Below, piece by piece: positions 16,344 through 24,476 of a stretch of 37,874 nt of DNA. Numbering within the stretch: position 1 is the stretch's first letter; every line of letters starts with the position of its first letter. Below the pieces are notes generated by a model. It did not search any database. It was not told where the DNA came from and saw nothing but the letters and a program-made list of their open reading frames with translations. The stretch covers positions 1 through 37,874 of the forward strand of contig JAKSQQ010000008.1 in assembly GCA_024404015.1 (NCBI GenBank), written 5' to 3'. Made by a program: the position numbers and the translations under genes. The stretch is from Clostridia bacterium. GTDB lineage: Bacteria > Bacillota > Clostridia > Oscillospirales > Acutalibacteraceae.

Positions 16344-17606
16344 ATGAAAACATATCGCAGAGTATTATCCGTCATACTGGCAGTACTTATGCTTTTCGGC
16401 ATCTTCGGTTTTACTTCATTTGCAAAAGGCGAAAAGAACGAGTTGAAATTTGACGAAAACGGGAATTTCAGAATTATGCATATTTCCGATACTCATTACA
16501 CGGATTTTCCCTTTGAGGAGTCAATCGCATTCATCGAAAAGGTCCTTGACGACTACAACCCCGACCTTGTCATTTTCGGCGGCGACAACATAAAGGGCTG
16601 GTTTGACACTTCCATGCAGTTGGGTGTCAAAGCCGCCATAGATAAGCTCGTTGCACCTGTTGCAGAGAGAAATATTCCCTTTTCATTCGTTTACGGCAAT
16701 CACGACGGGGAGGCATATCTCTGTCCCAAATCCATGCAGACCGGATTTTACGGTGCATACGACACCTGCATCATTCCCGAGGGTTACAGTTCAATTACGG
16801 GAACGGGCTGCGGAAACATCACGGTAAAGGATTCATCGGGAGAAAAGGACATATTCAATATCTGGCTCTTTGATTCGGGTACAAAAACCAAGGCAAACGG
16901 CAAAACCGTTATTAAGGGCGTACCTGCTTCGCAGATAAAAAGTTATACGGATAAAAGCAGCAAGCTGAAAGAGGCAAACGGCGGCAGTCCCCTTCCCGCA
17001 ATCGCATTTCAGCATTTCGGCATTGAAAAGGTAACCTCACTTTTTGATGAAAGCGAAAACGGATATAAATGTGCAGGCAAAAGCTACGTGCTTAAATCCG
17101 GTATCACCGATACGGTATGCGAAGGTGTCACGGGCATTGAAAACACACGGCAAACTCTTCATCTCAACAAGTCCTGCGAAATCCCCGATTCCGACAACGG
17201 CGAATACGATGCCTTTGTCAGACAAGGCGATATATTCGGTCTGTTTTTCGGCCATACCCACACAAATGATTTCTGCGGAATAACGGAGGATAACATCATT
17301 CTCGGCGCAACCCCCTCCGCAGGCGGCTTTAATATTTCATCAAGATATGAAGACGAAAACGGCGTAAAAACGGAGGCAAGAGGCGTCAGAGTAATTGACA
17401 TAAACGAAGATGCGCTCGTAAGCGGTACAAATCACGCTGAAGCCCTCTCAACGTTTTCTGTTTACTACAAGGATTATTTCACCGATTCAATCGAAAAATA
17501 TCCCGAAAAATACAAAAAGCTTGATGAACACAGCTTCACGGAATGGATAAAAATCGAATTTGAATATTTAATCGCATATCTGAAATCTGTTTTTAAGCTT
17601 GTATAA
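16344..17606 (+). CDS. Exported calcineurin-like metallophosphoesterase
   Basis: Secreted or surface phosphoesterase of 420 residues, similar to the purple-acid-phosphatase-like / Dcr2-type branch. Signal peptide residues 1-27 (MKTYRRVLSV..SFAKG). Signature blocks: DxH (D49/H51, ISDTHY), GGDN (79-82), GNHD (118-121), a histidine in QHFG, and GHTHTND. The C-terminus is a Phe/Leu/Ile-rich amphipathic helix (about 24 residues, ending LKSVFKLV) like those on other exported proteins here. The ribosome site AAGGAG (16333-16338) is well placed. It is the last gene of the propeller/membrane operon and ends at a strong terminator. The cytoplasmic and exported pair of phosphoesterases in one operon suggests related substrates on both sides of the membrane. 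Confidence 0.87.
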   Translation: MKTYRRVLSVILAVLMLFGIFGFTSFAKGEKNELKFDENGNFRIMHISDTHYTDFPFEESIAFIEKVLDDYNPDLVIFGGDNIKGWFDTSMQLGVKAAIDKLVAPVAERNIPFSFVYGNHDGEAYLCPKSMQTGFYGAYDTCIIPEGYSSITGTGCGNITVKDSSGEKDIFNIWLFDSGTKTKANGKTVIKGVPASQIKSYTDKSSKLKEANGGSPLPAIAFQHFGIEKVTSLFDESENGYKCAGKSYVLKSGITDTVCEGVTGIENTRQTLHLNKSCEIPDSDNGEYDAFVRQGDIFGLFFGHTHTNDFCGITEDNIILGATPSAGGFNISSRYEDENGVKTEARGVRVIDINEDALVSGTNHAEALSTFSVYYKDYFTDSIEKYPEKYKKLDEHSFTEWIKIEFEYLIAYLKSVFKLV

Positions 17607-17612
17607 CGAAAA

Positions 17613-17636
17613 CCCCACCGATTGGTGGGGCTTTTT
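17613..17636. terminator. Bidirectional terminator, GC-rich stem
   Basis: CCCCACC (17613-17619) pairs with GGTGGGG (17624-17630), 4-base loop, followed by CTTTTTC. On the minus strand GGTTTTC follows. It ends the 12744-17606 operon and the converging gene at 17647. Confidence 0.85.
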
Positions 17637-17646
17637 CTATGCTCTG

Positions 17647-18174
17647 TTACATTGTCGCCAGCTTTGCGTTTACTCTGAGCTGAACTGCGGTCATATAAGC
17701 GATTTCCTCGTTTGTAAGTTCTCCCTCATTATTCTCATAGGCGTCGCTCTTTTCCAACCAATCGGCGTACTCGGCAATAATACTCAGATATTCAAGGGAT
17801 GACGGATCGGGATTTTTCATGAATTTGATATACTTGTCCATATATGCTTCGTATTCATCCCAGAACGCCTTGAAATCCGGGTCTATACCCGTTCTTTCGG
17901 TTTTCTTTTCGGTGGTTGCTTCCGTCGTTGTTACTGTCATCGCTTCCGTTGTTGTTTCCGTTACGGCTTCGGTTTCGGGAGCGGTATCTTCGTAGGATGA
18001 CTCCGTAGTGCTTTCCGTTACGACTGCCGCGGGAGTGTCTTCCGTCTTTTTATCGGGTCCCCTGAATCCTTTGAATACTGACAGGATTACCAGAAGAACG
18101 ATTATGAAACCGATAAGCGACACCGTTCTTAAAAACTTGTTGAAGGATTTGAATTTTGAAATGATTGTATCCAT
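17647..18174 (-). CDS. Single-pass membrane protein with T/E-rich linker and C-terminal DUF6591-like domain
   Basis: Protein of 175 residues. A short basic cytoplasmic end and a transmembrane helix (about 17-36) are followed by a low-complexity Thr/Glu/Val linker (about 45-95, repeats of TTE and TTTEA) and a charged helical domain with aromatic residues (DPDFKAFWDEYEAYMDKY) that resembles DUF6591. The linker probably holds the C-terminal domain away from the membrane on the outside. ATG 18174 is chosen over ATG 18180 because AAGGAG then has a 7-base spacing, against 1 base for the upstream ATG. It lies 12 bases after the zinc-ribbon protein gene and is co-transcribed with it. Function unknown. 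Confidence 0.75.
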   Translation of the reverse strand: MDTIISKFKSFNKFLRTVSLIGFIIVLLVILSVFKGFRGPDKKTEDTPAAVVTESTTESSYEDTAPETEAVTETTTEAMTVTTTEATTEKKTERTGIDPDFKAFWDEYEAYMDKYIKFMKNPDPSSLEYLSIIAEYADWLEKSDAYENNEGELTNEEIAYMTAVQLRVNAKLATM

Positions 18175-18186
18175 TGCCATTCTCCT

Positions 18187-19260
18187 TTACTGATTAAGTT
18201 TTGTCTTTGTTTTATTGTATTCTTCTTTTACGTCACGCAGATTCTGATAGGCGTTCTGTGCCGCTTTATCCGTATCCATCTTGATGTAGGCAATATACGC
18301 GCCTATAATGACGGCAAACAGGACGATACCGATTACGGGTTTAACGAACAGAAAAAGCAATGCAATTATTATTGCGGGAATACTGAAAACACAATGAAGC
18401 ACGTTGAACTGTATTGGAAGCTCCTTTACGGTCTGCTTTGCGTTTATCAGTCTATCGTTGATACCGTTAAGCTCTGCCATTACGAATTTTTTGCTTTCCC
18501 TGTCATATTTCTCGGAAAGTCTTTCGGCATCCTCCAATATATCCGAAGGCACCTCATAAAAAAGCTCTTCTCTTTTATCAAGGTTATCTATACTCAGACC
18601 GTCAAGGGATAAATTGAGATTGAATTTGAATTTTTTATTTTCATCCGCTTTTCTTATATACTGAAATTCTTCGCAGCCGACAATTTCGCATCCGTCGGTT
18701 ATTACTCTGCAAAAGCTTTCCACCGTGGCTCTGTCGTCACTGTCAACATATCTGTATAGCTTATCCGCAAGGCGGATATGACCCATGAGATCGTAAACGT
18801 ATTTTTTGCAGGAGTCCGCTCCGATAAATTCCGAAGGGCGGTCAATCCTTTTGCCCGTCACCAATTTAGTGATTTCAAGCAGATAATCCTTCACTTCCTT
18901 CTGAGAAGCTTCGGCAAGGGCGGCTTCAATTCCCGAAATCACCTCGTTGTTTTTATCTCCGCATTCGGAAATATATCCTGCGCAAATTGCTTTTCTGAAG
19001 GTTATCAGATTATCTGTCTGACTGATTTCCCGTGCCCTGGCATAATAATCGTAAGCACTGCCGTAATCACCGTCTGTAAATGCATTGTTTGCAAGACGGA
19101 TGAGATTATTGTATTTCCCCGATTCATCCACCCTATGCTCCACAATGATTTTTTCCTGCATAACCTTTGAACCGCAGAATTCACAGTAACCGCTTTCGCT
19201 GCCGTCATTGATTTTTACATCCGCGCCGCAGCTCGGACATTTTACTGCAGTAAAACTCAT
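18187..19260 (-). CDS. Zinc-ribbon membrane protein with TPR-like helices
   Basis: Protein of 357 residues. The N-terminus is a zinc ribbon with CPSCG (8-12) and CEFCG (26-30). A helical region of tetratricopeptide-like character follows (ANNAFTDGDYGSAYDYYARA, about 57-76), then a long helical middle. Two adjacent hydrophobic segments (about 290-330) are followed by a charged C-terminal helix. This architecture, ribbon outside the membrane hairpin, is typical of clostridial envelope-stress or signalling accessory proteins, but no function is established. The ribosome site GGAGG is 7 bases before the ATG. The neighbouring Ser/Thr kinase and XRE regulator suggest a signalling role. Confidence 0.78.
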   Translation of the reverse strand: MSFTAVKCPSCGADVKINDGSESGYCEFCGSKVMQEKIIVEHRVDESGKYNNLIRLANNAFTDGDYGSAYDYYARAREISQTDNLITFRKAICAGYISECGDKNNEVISGIEAALAEASQKEVKDYLLEITKLVTGKRIDRPSEFIGADSCKKYVYDLMGHIRLADKLYRYVDSDDRATVESFCRVITDGCEIVGCEEFQYIRKADENKKFKFNLNLSLDGLSIDNLDKREELFYEVPSDILEDAERLSEKYDRESKKFVMAELNGINDRLINAKQTVKELPIQFNVLHCVFSIPAIIIALLFLFVKPVIGIVLFAVIIGAYIAYIKMDTDKAAQNAYQNLRDVKEEYNKTKTKLNQ

Positions 19261-19307
19261 AAAATTCCTCCCTCCTCGGTTTTACGGATTCATTTTACAA
19301 TATAAGC

Positions 19308-19346
19308 AAAAACAATTGTTGTGCTGACAGCACAACAATTGTTTTT
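19308..19346 (-). terminator. Long perfect inverted repeat, terminator of the kinase gene
   Basis: An 18-base arm (19308-19325) is perfectly complementary to 19329-19346, with a 3-base loop GAC. Both ends carry A/T runs, so it works as a terminator just after the kinase stop at 19349. It also lies about 48 bases upstream of the zinc-ribbon gene, and could carry a regulator site. Confidence 0.75.
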
Positions 19347-19348
19347 AT

Positions 19349-20323
19349 TCAAAGAGTATTATAATTTGCGGAGATAAACAAAATAATATATGCCAGAGAA
19401 ATGCACAAAGCGGTTGAAATCCGTCTGCTTACACCAAGTCTGCCCAGATTGCGGTGCACAATGTAATCAAAATCAAAAGCAACCAATACCGCAAGCAGCA
19501 TAAAGGCCGTAGTAAACGCCGACAAATAATCACCTTTCAAAACCGCGAGTGCAACATCGAGAAGGATAAATATATAATATACGGAAGCGAGAATCCTTAT
19601 CGGCTTGTATCTGTTCCTGATGCCGGGCAATTTTTTCAGAAAGTTCTTTTCGGATTTATATACACAAAGCTCCTTTTTGATATCCTCTACGCTGTGATAT
19701 CTCTTTTTTGTATCCATCTGAATACATTTCAGCACAACTTTACGGAACCTTCCCTGTGTCAGATATTCCCCGGGAAGAACACCCTCAGCCATATAATTTA
19801 TCAGCACACCGATTGAATATATATCGGCGCTCTGTGTAGTCTGGGCAAAGCCGAACTGCTCCGGAGCGGCATATCCCGCAGTACCGAGAATTTCCGTATC
19901 CCTTGATTGAGAAGGTTTACTGATACGGCTGATACCGAAATCAATGATTTTTGTCTTTCCCGTTTCATCAATAATTATATTTGACGGTGTGATATCTCTG
20001 TGAACGATACCGACAGCATGAACGGCAGAGAGGCCGTCACATATCTCTGCGGTAATTTTTTTGATATCCTCGTTGCTGAATTTTCCGAATTTGAAAACGT
20101 ATTCCTCAAGGGGCAGACCGCGTACGTATTCTCTGACAGCAAAAAATCTGCTGCCCATTTGAATAATATCCGTTATATTCGCGATATTTTCATTCCTTAC
20201 CGTGAAAAGCTTTTCGTAAACCTCTCTTTCGGATGGCTGAATATACTTGAGAATATAGCGTTTGCCGTCTTTTTCCGCAAGCAGGGAGGTATCGCCGAAT
20301 TTTTCAATTATGTTATACAGCAA
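19349..20323 (-). CDS. Membrane-anchored Hanks-type Ser/Thr protein kinase
   Basis: Predicted active protein kinase of 324 residues. The kinase domain (about 1-230) contains ATP-anchoring lysine K26 (ILKYI), the catalytic loop HRDITPSN (D110, N115), DFG (128-130) and APE (153-155). The glycine-rich loop is degenerate. After the domain come three to four hydrophobic segments (about 245-320) rather than PASTA or other sensor domains. The start is TTG 20323, preceded by an A/G-rich AAGGGGGG ribosome site; there is no nearby in-frame ATG. It is divergent from the XRE regulator, and the two promoters overlap. PknB (PASTA) function in cell division is unlikely; this is a different kinase class. Targets unknown; the zinc-ribbon protein downstream is a candidate. 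Confidence 0.87.
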   Translation of the reverse strand: MLYNIIEKFGDTSLLAEKDGKRYILKYIQPSEREVYEKLFTVRNENIANITDIIQMGSRFFAVREYVRGLPLEEYVFKFGKFSNEDIKKITAEICDGLSAVHAVGIVHRDITPSNIIIDETGKTKIIDFGISRISKPSQSRDTEILGTAGYAAPEQFGFAQTTQSADIYSIGVLINYMAEGVLPGEYLTQGRFRKVVLKCIQMDTKKRYHSVEDIKKELCVYKSEKNFLKKLPGIRNRYKPIRILASVYYIFILLDVALAVLKGDYLSAFTTAFMLLAVLVAFDFDYIVHRNLGRLGVSRRISTALCISLAYIILFISANYNTL

Positions 20324-20332
20324 AATCCCCCC

Positions 20333-20361
20333 TTGAATAAATCGTAAAATTATTATATCAT
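20333..20361 (+). promoter_or_regulatory. Promoter of the XRE regulator gene
   Basis: TTGAAT (20333-20338), 17 bases, TATCAT (20356-20361). Its -10 box shares bases with the -10 box of the opposite-strand kinase promoter. Confidence 0.6.
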
Positions 20362-20379
20362 ACTGATTGAATAAGTAAA
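20352..20379 (-). promoter_or_regulatory. Promoter of the kinase gene
   Basis: On the minus strand, TTTACT (20379-20374), 16 bases, then consensus TATAAT (20357-20352). It is interleaved with the XRE promoter, so RNA polymerase cannot occupy both at once. Confidence 0.6.
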
Positions 20380-20389
20380 GGAGATATTT

Positions 20390-20815
20390 ATGGAAAAATC
20401 AACAGGTGAACTGCTTGAAATTCTGAAATCAAAAAAGAACTATGACGAATTTCTGAAAGAAGAAATCGGCGAGCTTCTTTTTGAATCACTTTCGGATTAT
20501 CTTGATACTCTTGTCAAAAGCAAGGGACTGAAAAAAAGTGAAATCATAGAGAGAGCCAATCTTGACCGCAACTATGCCTATCAGATTTTCAACGGTTATA
20601 AAAAGAATCCGTCACGGGATAAGATACTGATGCTTGCCTTCGGAATGAAGCTGAATCTGGCGGAAACGGAAAAACTGCTGAAAATGGCGAAGCTTCCCGC
20701 ACTTTATGTCCGTGACCCCCGTGACAACGCCATAATATTCTGCATCAACAAGGGCATGACTCTTATTGAAGCAAACGAAAATCTCCTTGACCATCATATT
20801 GCCATACTTGAATAA
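20390..20815 (+). CDS. XRE-family helix-turn-helix regulator
   Basis: DNA-binding protein of 141 residues. A helix-turn-helix of the Cro/CI/XRE type lies at about 40-95 (LKKSEIIERANLDRNYAYQIFNGYKKNPSRDKILMLA region). An N-terminal helical extension precedes it, and a C-terminal helical tail (about 100-141) may be for dimerisation or sensing. AAAGGAG 7 bases before the ATG is a strong ribosome site. It is divergent from the membrane kinase with interleaved promoters, so it is likely to control the kinase gene and itself; its own phosphorylation by the kinase is a reasonable guess. A terminator follows after a 117-base stretch in which I see nothing further. Confidence 0.85.
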   Translation: MEKSTGELLEILKSKKNYDEFLKEEIGELLFESLSDYLDTLVKSKGLKKSEIIERANLDRNYAYQIFNGYKKNPSRDKILMLAFGMKLNLAETEKLLKMAKLPALYVRDPRDNAIIFCINKGMTLIEANENLLDHHIAILE

Positions 20816-20931
20816 TCCGTCATTCCTTGACCTGGCATGACTTCCGTCATACTTCGGTGAAATCTGCGGATATGACAGCTTCAGCAAAAAATCCATCTGA
20901 TACAAGTAACGAAATAATCAGATAAAACAAA

Positions 20932-20966
20932 TTCCCGGACAGTTTGACTGTCCGGGAAAGTTTTTT
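20932..20966 (+). terminator. Terminator of the XRE gene
   Basis: A perfect 11-base-pair stem, TTCCCGGACAG (20932-20942) with CTGTCCGGGAA (20948-20958), loop TTTGA, followed by AG and TTTTTT. It is also placed to stop the converging CotH transcript, though the minus-side T run is poorer. Confidence 0.85.
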
Positions 20967-20973
20967 CGGTATA

Positions 20974-22791
20974 TCAGATTTTATTTTCAAGATGGAAGAG
21001 AACGATAAATTTCTCAAACATATTGTTTAACCAGGTAAGTATCTTCTTGCCGAGATTTGAGAAAAAGTTCGTTTTTTCCTCTTTGGGCTCAATTTTGAAA
21101 TTATTGATATTGAGGAACGAAGTCCTTGTGGTAATAAAGGACTTGAGAGCGTTAACGTCGGAATCGTACTTCTTTCCGACCTCCTCTGCATCAAGGGTGC
21201 CGTAGGTGTTCCAGCGAATATGATTCATAATTGCGGACGCCCTTAAATCCGAAGCAAGATCGGCAACACCATCCTCTGCCCATACGTTCAGTACGGGAGA
21301 GATATCCGCCCAGATAGCTCTGCACTCTGCAATAAAATCAGCATTTCTGCAAAGCTGATTAAAAATTGTGGGCTTTTCATCAACGTCTATACTGCCGAAT
21401 ACGGTGTTTCTGTACTGTCTGCCATAGCAAACGGTCAGTTCATTGGGATTGTCGTAATTACAACCATATCTCGGTGAATGGTTGTTACCGAAAGCAATAT
21501 CATAATCCCAAACGGGACCTGCATAAAGTTTGCCGTCCTTTGTTGTGTCAAGATAAAAATACGTACTGGTAAGGCCGGTATCCATATTTGATGCCCATTC
21601 GCTTATCAGGTAGTACTTGCAAAGCGAAGCCATATCCGCAAGGTCTGAAATGCTTTCGCCCTCTGAATTTTTACCTGTTTCGCTGAATACGGCATCCTCA
21701 AACCTCTGATAATACGAGCTGATGAACTTCATCTGTTCACCTGTGGCATATTCGGGGCACTTCATGGTTGCGGGCTGACCTCTTGAGGAAACGAAGCCGC
21801 TGATTTCCTTCGTATATCTGTTGGCAAGCTCAAGCTCTATGATATAACCGCCGTCTGCGGTGCTTACCGGGTTTTTGGGAACATCTACGTACTTGTAGGT
21901 ATTCTCAAGCAGACCTGCGAATTTTCCGTAGGTACCGCATTTGGTAAGGGTATCCATGTCAAAATCTTCACCAAAGACAGTAAGACAGATTTCTTCATTT
22001 ACATCGTCAAGATTTTCAACGTCAATTCTTTTGCCGCTTGCTTCAATCTTGCTTGTTACAAGATATGAGCCCTTATATTCGCCATTAATAAAAACGTCTG
22101 CGGGCTGACATTCGGGAGAATAGGAAAGACCGATTTCCGTTGCGGCATTATACATAATGGAATTGTTGAGAAGAGTTTTATCATCGTAGTTTGCAATAAG
22201 GCACCATTTTGCGCTCTTTTGCATACCGAAAAGCTTTACTTTTTCACCCAGCTTGATATTATAGGGTCTCTTGTCGTATTCCCAGGTTTGATTACCTCTG
22301 CCCTTAATATAATCAAGGGAGCCGGCGTACTCAACACCACCCTTTTTGTTAAGGATGGTAATTTTGCCTTTTTCTTTGTAATCCTTATCAGCGTGAACGT
22401 TATCAAGAGAGCCGCTCTCGGTTTCAATAAAGACGGAACCGATTTTTGCGCTTGAAAGAACATTGTACTTATACTCCGTACCTGCACAGGAAATCGTACC
22501 CTTTTCGCCAAGGTCGTAAACTTCACCGCTAACGGCATTTTCTCCGTTAAGCTTTACGCCGTCTGCATTAAACTTAAGCATAAGCCCGGAAGCATCCCAA
22601 CATGAAGGAACAAAGAAATAATATTCTCCGTTTTCACCCTTGTACCATTCGGTAATCTCCGGTGTCGTTTCCGACGAAGGGGATGCGAACTGCACCGTGA
22701 AAGCATTGTCTGCAGCCGCAATGCCCGAGAGAAGCGACACGCAGGAAAAAGCAAATAAAAGTGAAAGGACAACTGAAACTACTTTTTTCAT
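20974..22791 (-). CDS. Exported CotH-kinase family protein
   Basis: Exported protein of 605 residues of the CotH family, atypical protein kinases first known from Bacillus spore coats and common in secreted clostridial proteins. After the signal peptide (MKKVVSVVLSLLFAF...AAA) and a beta-rich domain, the kinase fold shows KGRGNQTW, DKRPYNIKL (lysine region), WCLIANYDDKTLLNN (catalytic-loop region) and VWDYDIAFGN (metal-binding aspartate, like DFG). The C-terminus carries an amphipathic hydrophobic tail (about 30 residues, FFSNLGKKILTWL...). ATG 22791 is chosen because AAGGAG lies 8 bases upstream and the signal peptide starts there; an in-frame ATG at 22833 would overlap the promoter. The substrate is unknown; it may phosphorylate an extracellular or spore protein. 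Confidence 0.87.
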   Translation of the reverse strand: MKKVVSVVLSLLFAFSCVSLLSGIAAADNAFTVQFASPSSETTPEITEWYKGENGEYYFFVPSCWDASGLMLKFNADGVKLNGENAVSGEVYDLGEKGTISCAGTEYKYNVLSSAKIGSVFIETESGSLDNVHADKDYKEKGKITILNKKGGVEYAGSLDYIKGRGNQTWEYDKRPYNIKLGEKVKLFGMQKSAKWCLIANYDDKTLLNNSIMYNAATEIGLSYSPECQPADVFINGEYKGSYLVTSKIEASGKRIDVENLDDVNEEICLTVFGEDFDMDTLTKCGTYGKFAGLLENTYKYVDVPKNPVSTADGGYIIELELANRYTKEISGFVSSRGQPATMKCPEYATGEQMKFISSYYQRFEDAVFSETGKNSEGESISDLADMASLCKYYLISEWASNMDTGLTSTYFYLDTTKDGKLYAGPVWDYDIAFGNNHSPRYGCNYDNPNELTVCYGRQYRNTVFGSIDVDEKPTIFNQLCRNADFIAECRAIWADISPVLNVWAEDGVADLASDLRASAIMNHIRWNTYGTLDAEEVGKKYDSDVNALKSFITTRTSFLNINNFKIEPKEEKTNFFSNLGKKILTWLNNMFEKFIVLFHLENKI

Positions 22792-22821
22792 TTTATTTCT
22801 CCTTGTCTTAAAATATGGTTT

Positions 22822-22850
22822 ATTATAAAACAAACGAAAGTTAATTTCAA
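22822..22850 (-). promoter_or_regulatory. Promoter of the CotH gene
   Basis: On the minus strand, TTGAAA (22850-22845), a 17-base spacer, then consensus TATAAT (22827-22822). It supports the start at 22791. Confidence 0.75.
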
Positions 22851-22859
22851 CAACTAAAA

Positions 22860-24476
22860 TCAGATATATGTGTAAAATACTTCGCTGATTTTCTTTTGCC
22901 TTGCGGCGGCATCGGCTTCGCTCTCACCCTTTACGGAGTAATACATCTTCAGCTTGGGCTCAGTTCCCGAAGGTCTGACCGCCGCCCATGAGCCGTCCTT
23001 GAAATTGAATCTCAGCACGTTTTCTTTGGGCAAATCACCGATACCGAGAGAGTAATCTGAAAGCTCATCAAGGTCATCAAAAAGGGAAGCTCCCTTGCTT
23101 CTGAAGATATCCATTGCACTTCTGATTTTTTCCGAGCCCTCTTTTCCTTTGAGAACGACCGTTTCAAGGCAATCATAATAATAGCCGTATTCGTCATAGA
23201 TACCGTTGAGGGCATCAACGAGAGTCCTGCCTTGTGATTTATGGTATGCCGCCATTTCGGCAATAAGCATTGACGATGAAACGGCATCCTTATCCCTTGC
23301 ATGAGTGCCCGCAAGATATCCGTAGCTTTCTTCATATCCGAAAACGTAGGAATATCCGCCGTCTTTTTCCCACTTACAAATTTTGTCGCCGATATATTTG
23401 AAGCCCGTGAGAGTCTGAATAACCTCACAGTCCCTCTTTCGGGCAATGGCGGCACCGATTTCGCTTGTAACAATAGTCTTGACCACTGCGGGATTTTCGG
23501 GAAGCGCTCTGAATCTGAGGATAAAATCCATCAGTAATGCTCCCGTCTGATTACCCGTCATAAGCCGATAACTCCCGCCGTCTCTTACGGCAATACCCAC
23601 TCTGTCACAGTCGGGGTCTGTACCGATAACGATATCCGCATTTATTTCCTTTGCTTTTTCAATGGCAAGGGTAAGGGCATCCTTTTCCTCGGGGTTGGGT
23701 GAGCGTACCGTTGAAAAATCGCCGTCGGGATTTTCCTGCTCCGATACAACCGTTACGTCATAATCCGCAAGAATCCTGCGTACCGGAATATTTCCCGTAC
23801 CGTGAAGAGGAGTATATACAATTTTCAGATTTGATTTTTCTTTGTAAAGTGAGATAGCTTTACACTCGTTGATAAAGGACTCAAGAAGAGAATCATCAAT
23901 ATAGCTGAACAGGCCCTCTTTCTCTGCATCGGCAAGAGAAATCTTTTTGATTTCATCAAAGCTTTCAACTGCATTGACGTATCCGATAAGCTTATCCGCA
24001 TCTTTGGGGGTAAGCTGACAGCCGTCAGCATCATATACCTTGTAACCGTTATATTCTTTGGGGTTATGGCTTGCGGTGATTACTATACCGCCGTCACATT
24101 TCAGATATCTGACCGCATATGAAAGTACGGGAGTGGGCATAAGCTTATCAAAAAGGTATGCTCTGATTCCCTGCGCAGAGAGTACCTGAGCGGAAACCTC
24201 CGCAAATTTACGGGAGTTATTTCTTGAATCAAAAGCAATGGCCGCGGAAGGATTTTTCTTTGATGCTTTAAGATAATCCGCCAGTCCCTTTGTCGCTTTG
24301 GCAACGGTATAGATATTCATTCTGTTAGGGCCCGCCCCCATTATGCCTCTCATACCGCCGGTGCCGAATTCAAGATTTTTCCAGAATCTGTCTTCAAGCT
24401 CTTTTTTATCTGTTATTGCCTCAAGCTCTGCCTTCGTTTCTTCATCAAGGGAGCACCAATATTCAAAATCCGTCAT
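22860..24476 (-). CDS. Phosphohexomutase (phosphoglucomutase/phosphomannomutase, PgcA-like)
   Basis: Alpha-D-phosphohexomutase of 538 residues, interconverting hexose 1- and 6-phosphates. The active-site serine loop TASHNP (S136), metal loop DPDCDR (D287, D289, D291), substrate loop GYEESYGY and phosphate-binding loop RPSGTEPK near the C-terminus are all intact. The N-terminal FGTGGMRG is typical of the PgcA-type phosphoglucomutase. It overlaps the GH38 alpha-mannosidase gene by 4 bases (ATGA), so it is translationally coupled. With that partner, mannose 1-/6-phosphate is a plausible substrate as well as glucose phosphate. Slightly shorter than the usual 560-580 residues. Confidence 0.9.
   Translation of the reverse strand: MTDFEYWCSLDEETKAELEAITDKKELEDRFWKNLEFGTGGMRGIMGAGPNRMNIYTVAKATKGLADYLKASKKNPSAAIAFDSRNNSRKFAEVSAQVLSAQGIRAYLFDKLMPTPVLSYAVRYLKCDGGIVITASHNPKEYNGYKVYDADGCQLTPKDADKLIGYVNAVESFDEIKKISLADAEKEGLFSYIDDSLLESFINECKAISLYKEKSNLKIVYTPLHGTGNIPVRRILADYDVTVVSEQENPDGDFSTVRSPNPEEKDALTLAIEKAKEINADIVIGTDPDCDRVGIAVRDGGSYRLMTGNQTGALLMDFILRFRALPENPAVVKTIVTSEIGAAIARKRDCEVIQTLTGFKYIGDKICKWEKDGGYSYVFGYEESYGYLAGTHARDKDAVSSSMLIAEMAAYHKSQGRTLVDALNGIYDEYGYYYDCLETVVLKGKEGSEKIRSAMDIFRSKGASLFDDLDELSDYSLGIGDLPKENVLRFNFKDGSWAAVRPSGTEPKLKMYYSVKGESEADAAARQKKISEVFYTYI

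Noticed and set aside
17880..18040. Imperfect DNA repeats in the T/E-rich linker as a mobile or regulatory repeat
   Set aside because: They encode a low-complexity Thr/Glu linker in frame, so protein-level repetition explains them.
18174..18180. ATG 18180 as start of the T/E-linker protein
   Set aside because: The ribosome site AAGGAG ends one base before it. ATG 18174 has the proper spacing.
20815..20931. Candidate small RNA or short gene between XRE and its terminator
   Set aside because: It contains only a short repeated CCGTCAT and a weak 4-base stem. There is no ORF with a ribosome site and no clear promoter.
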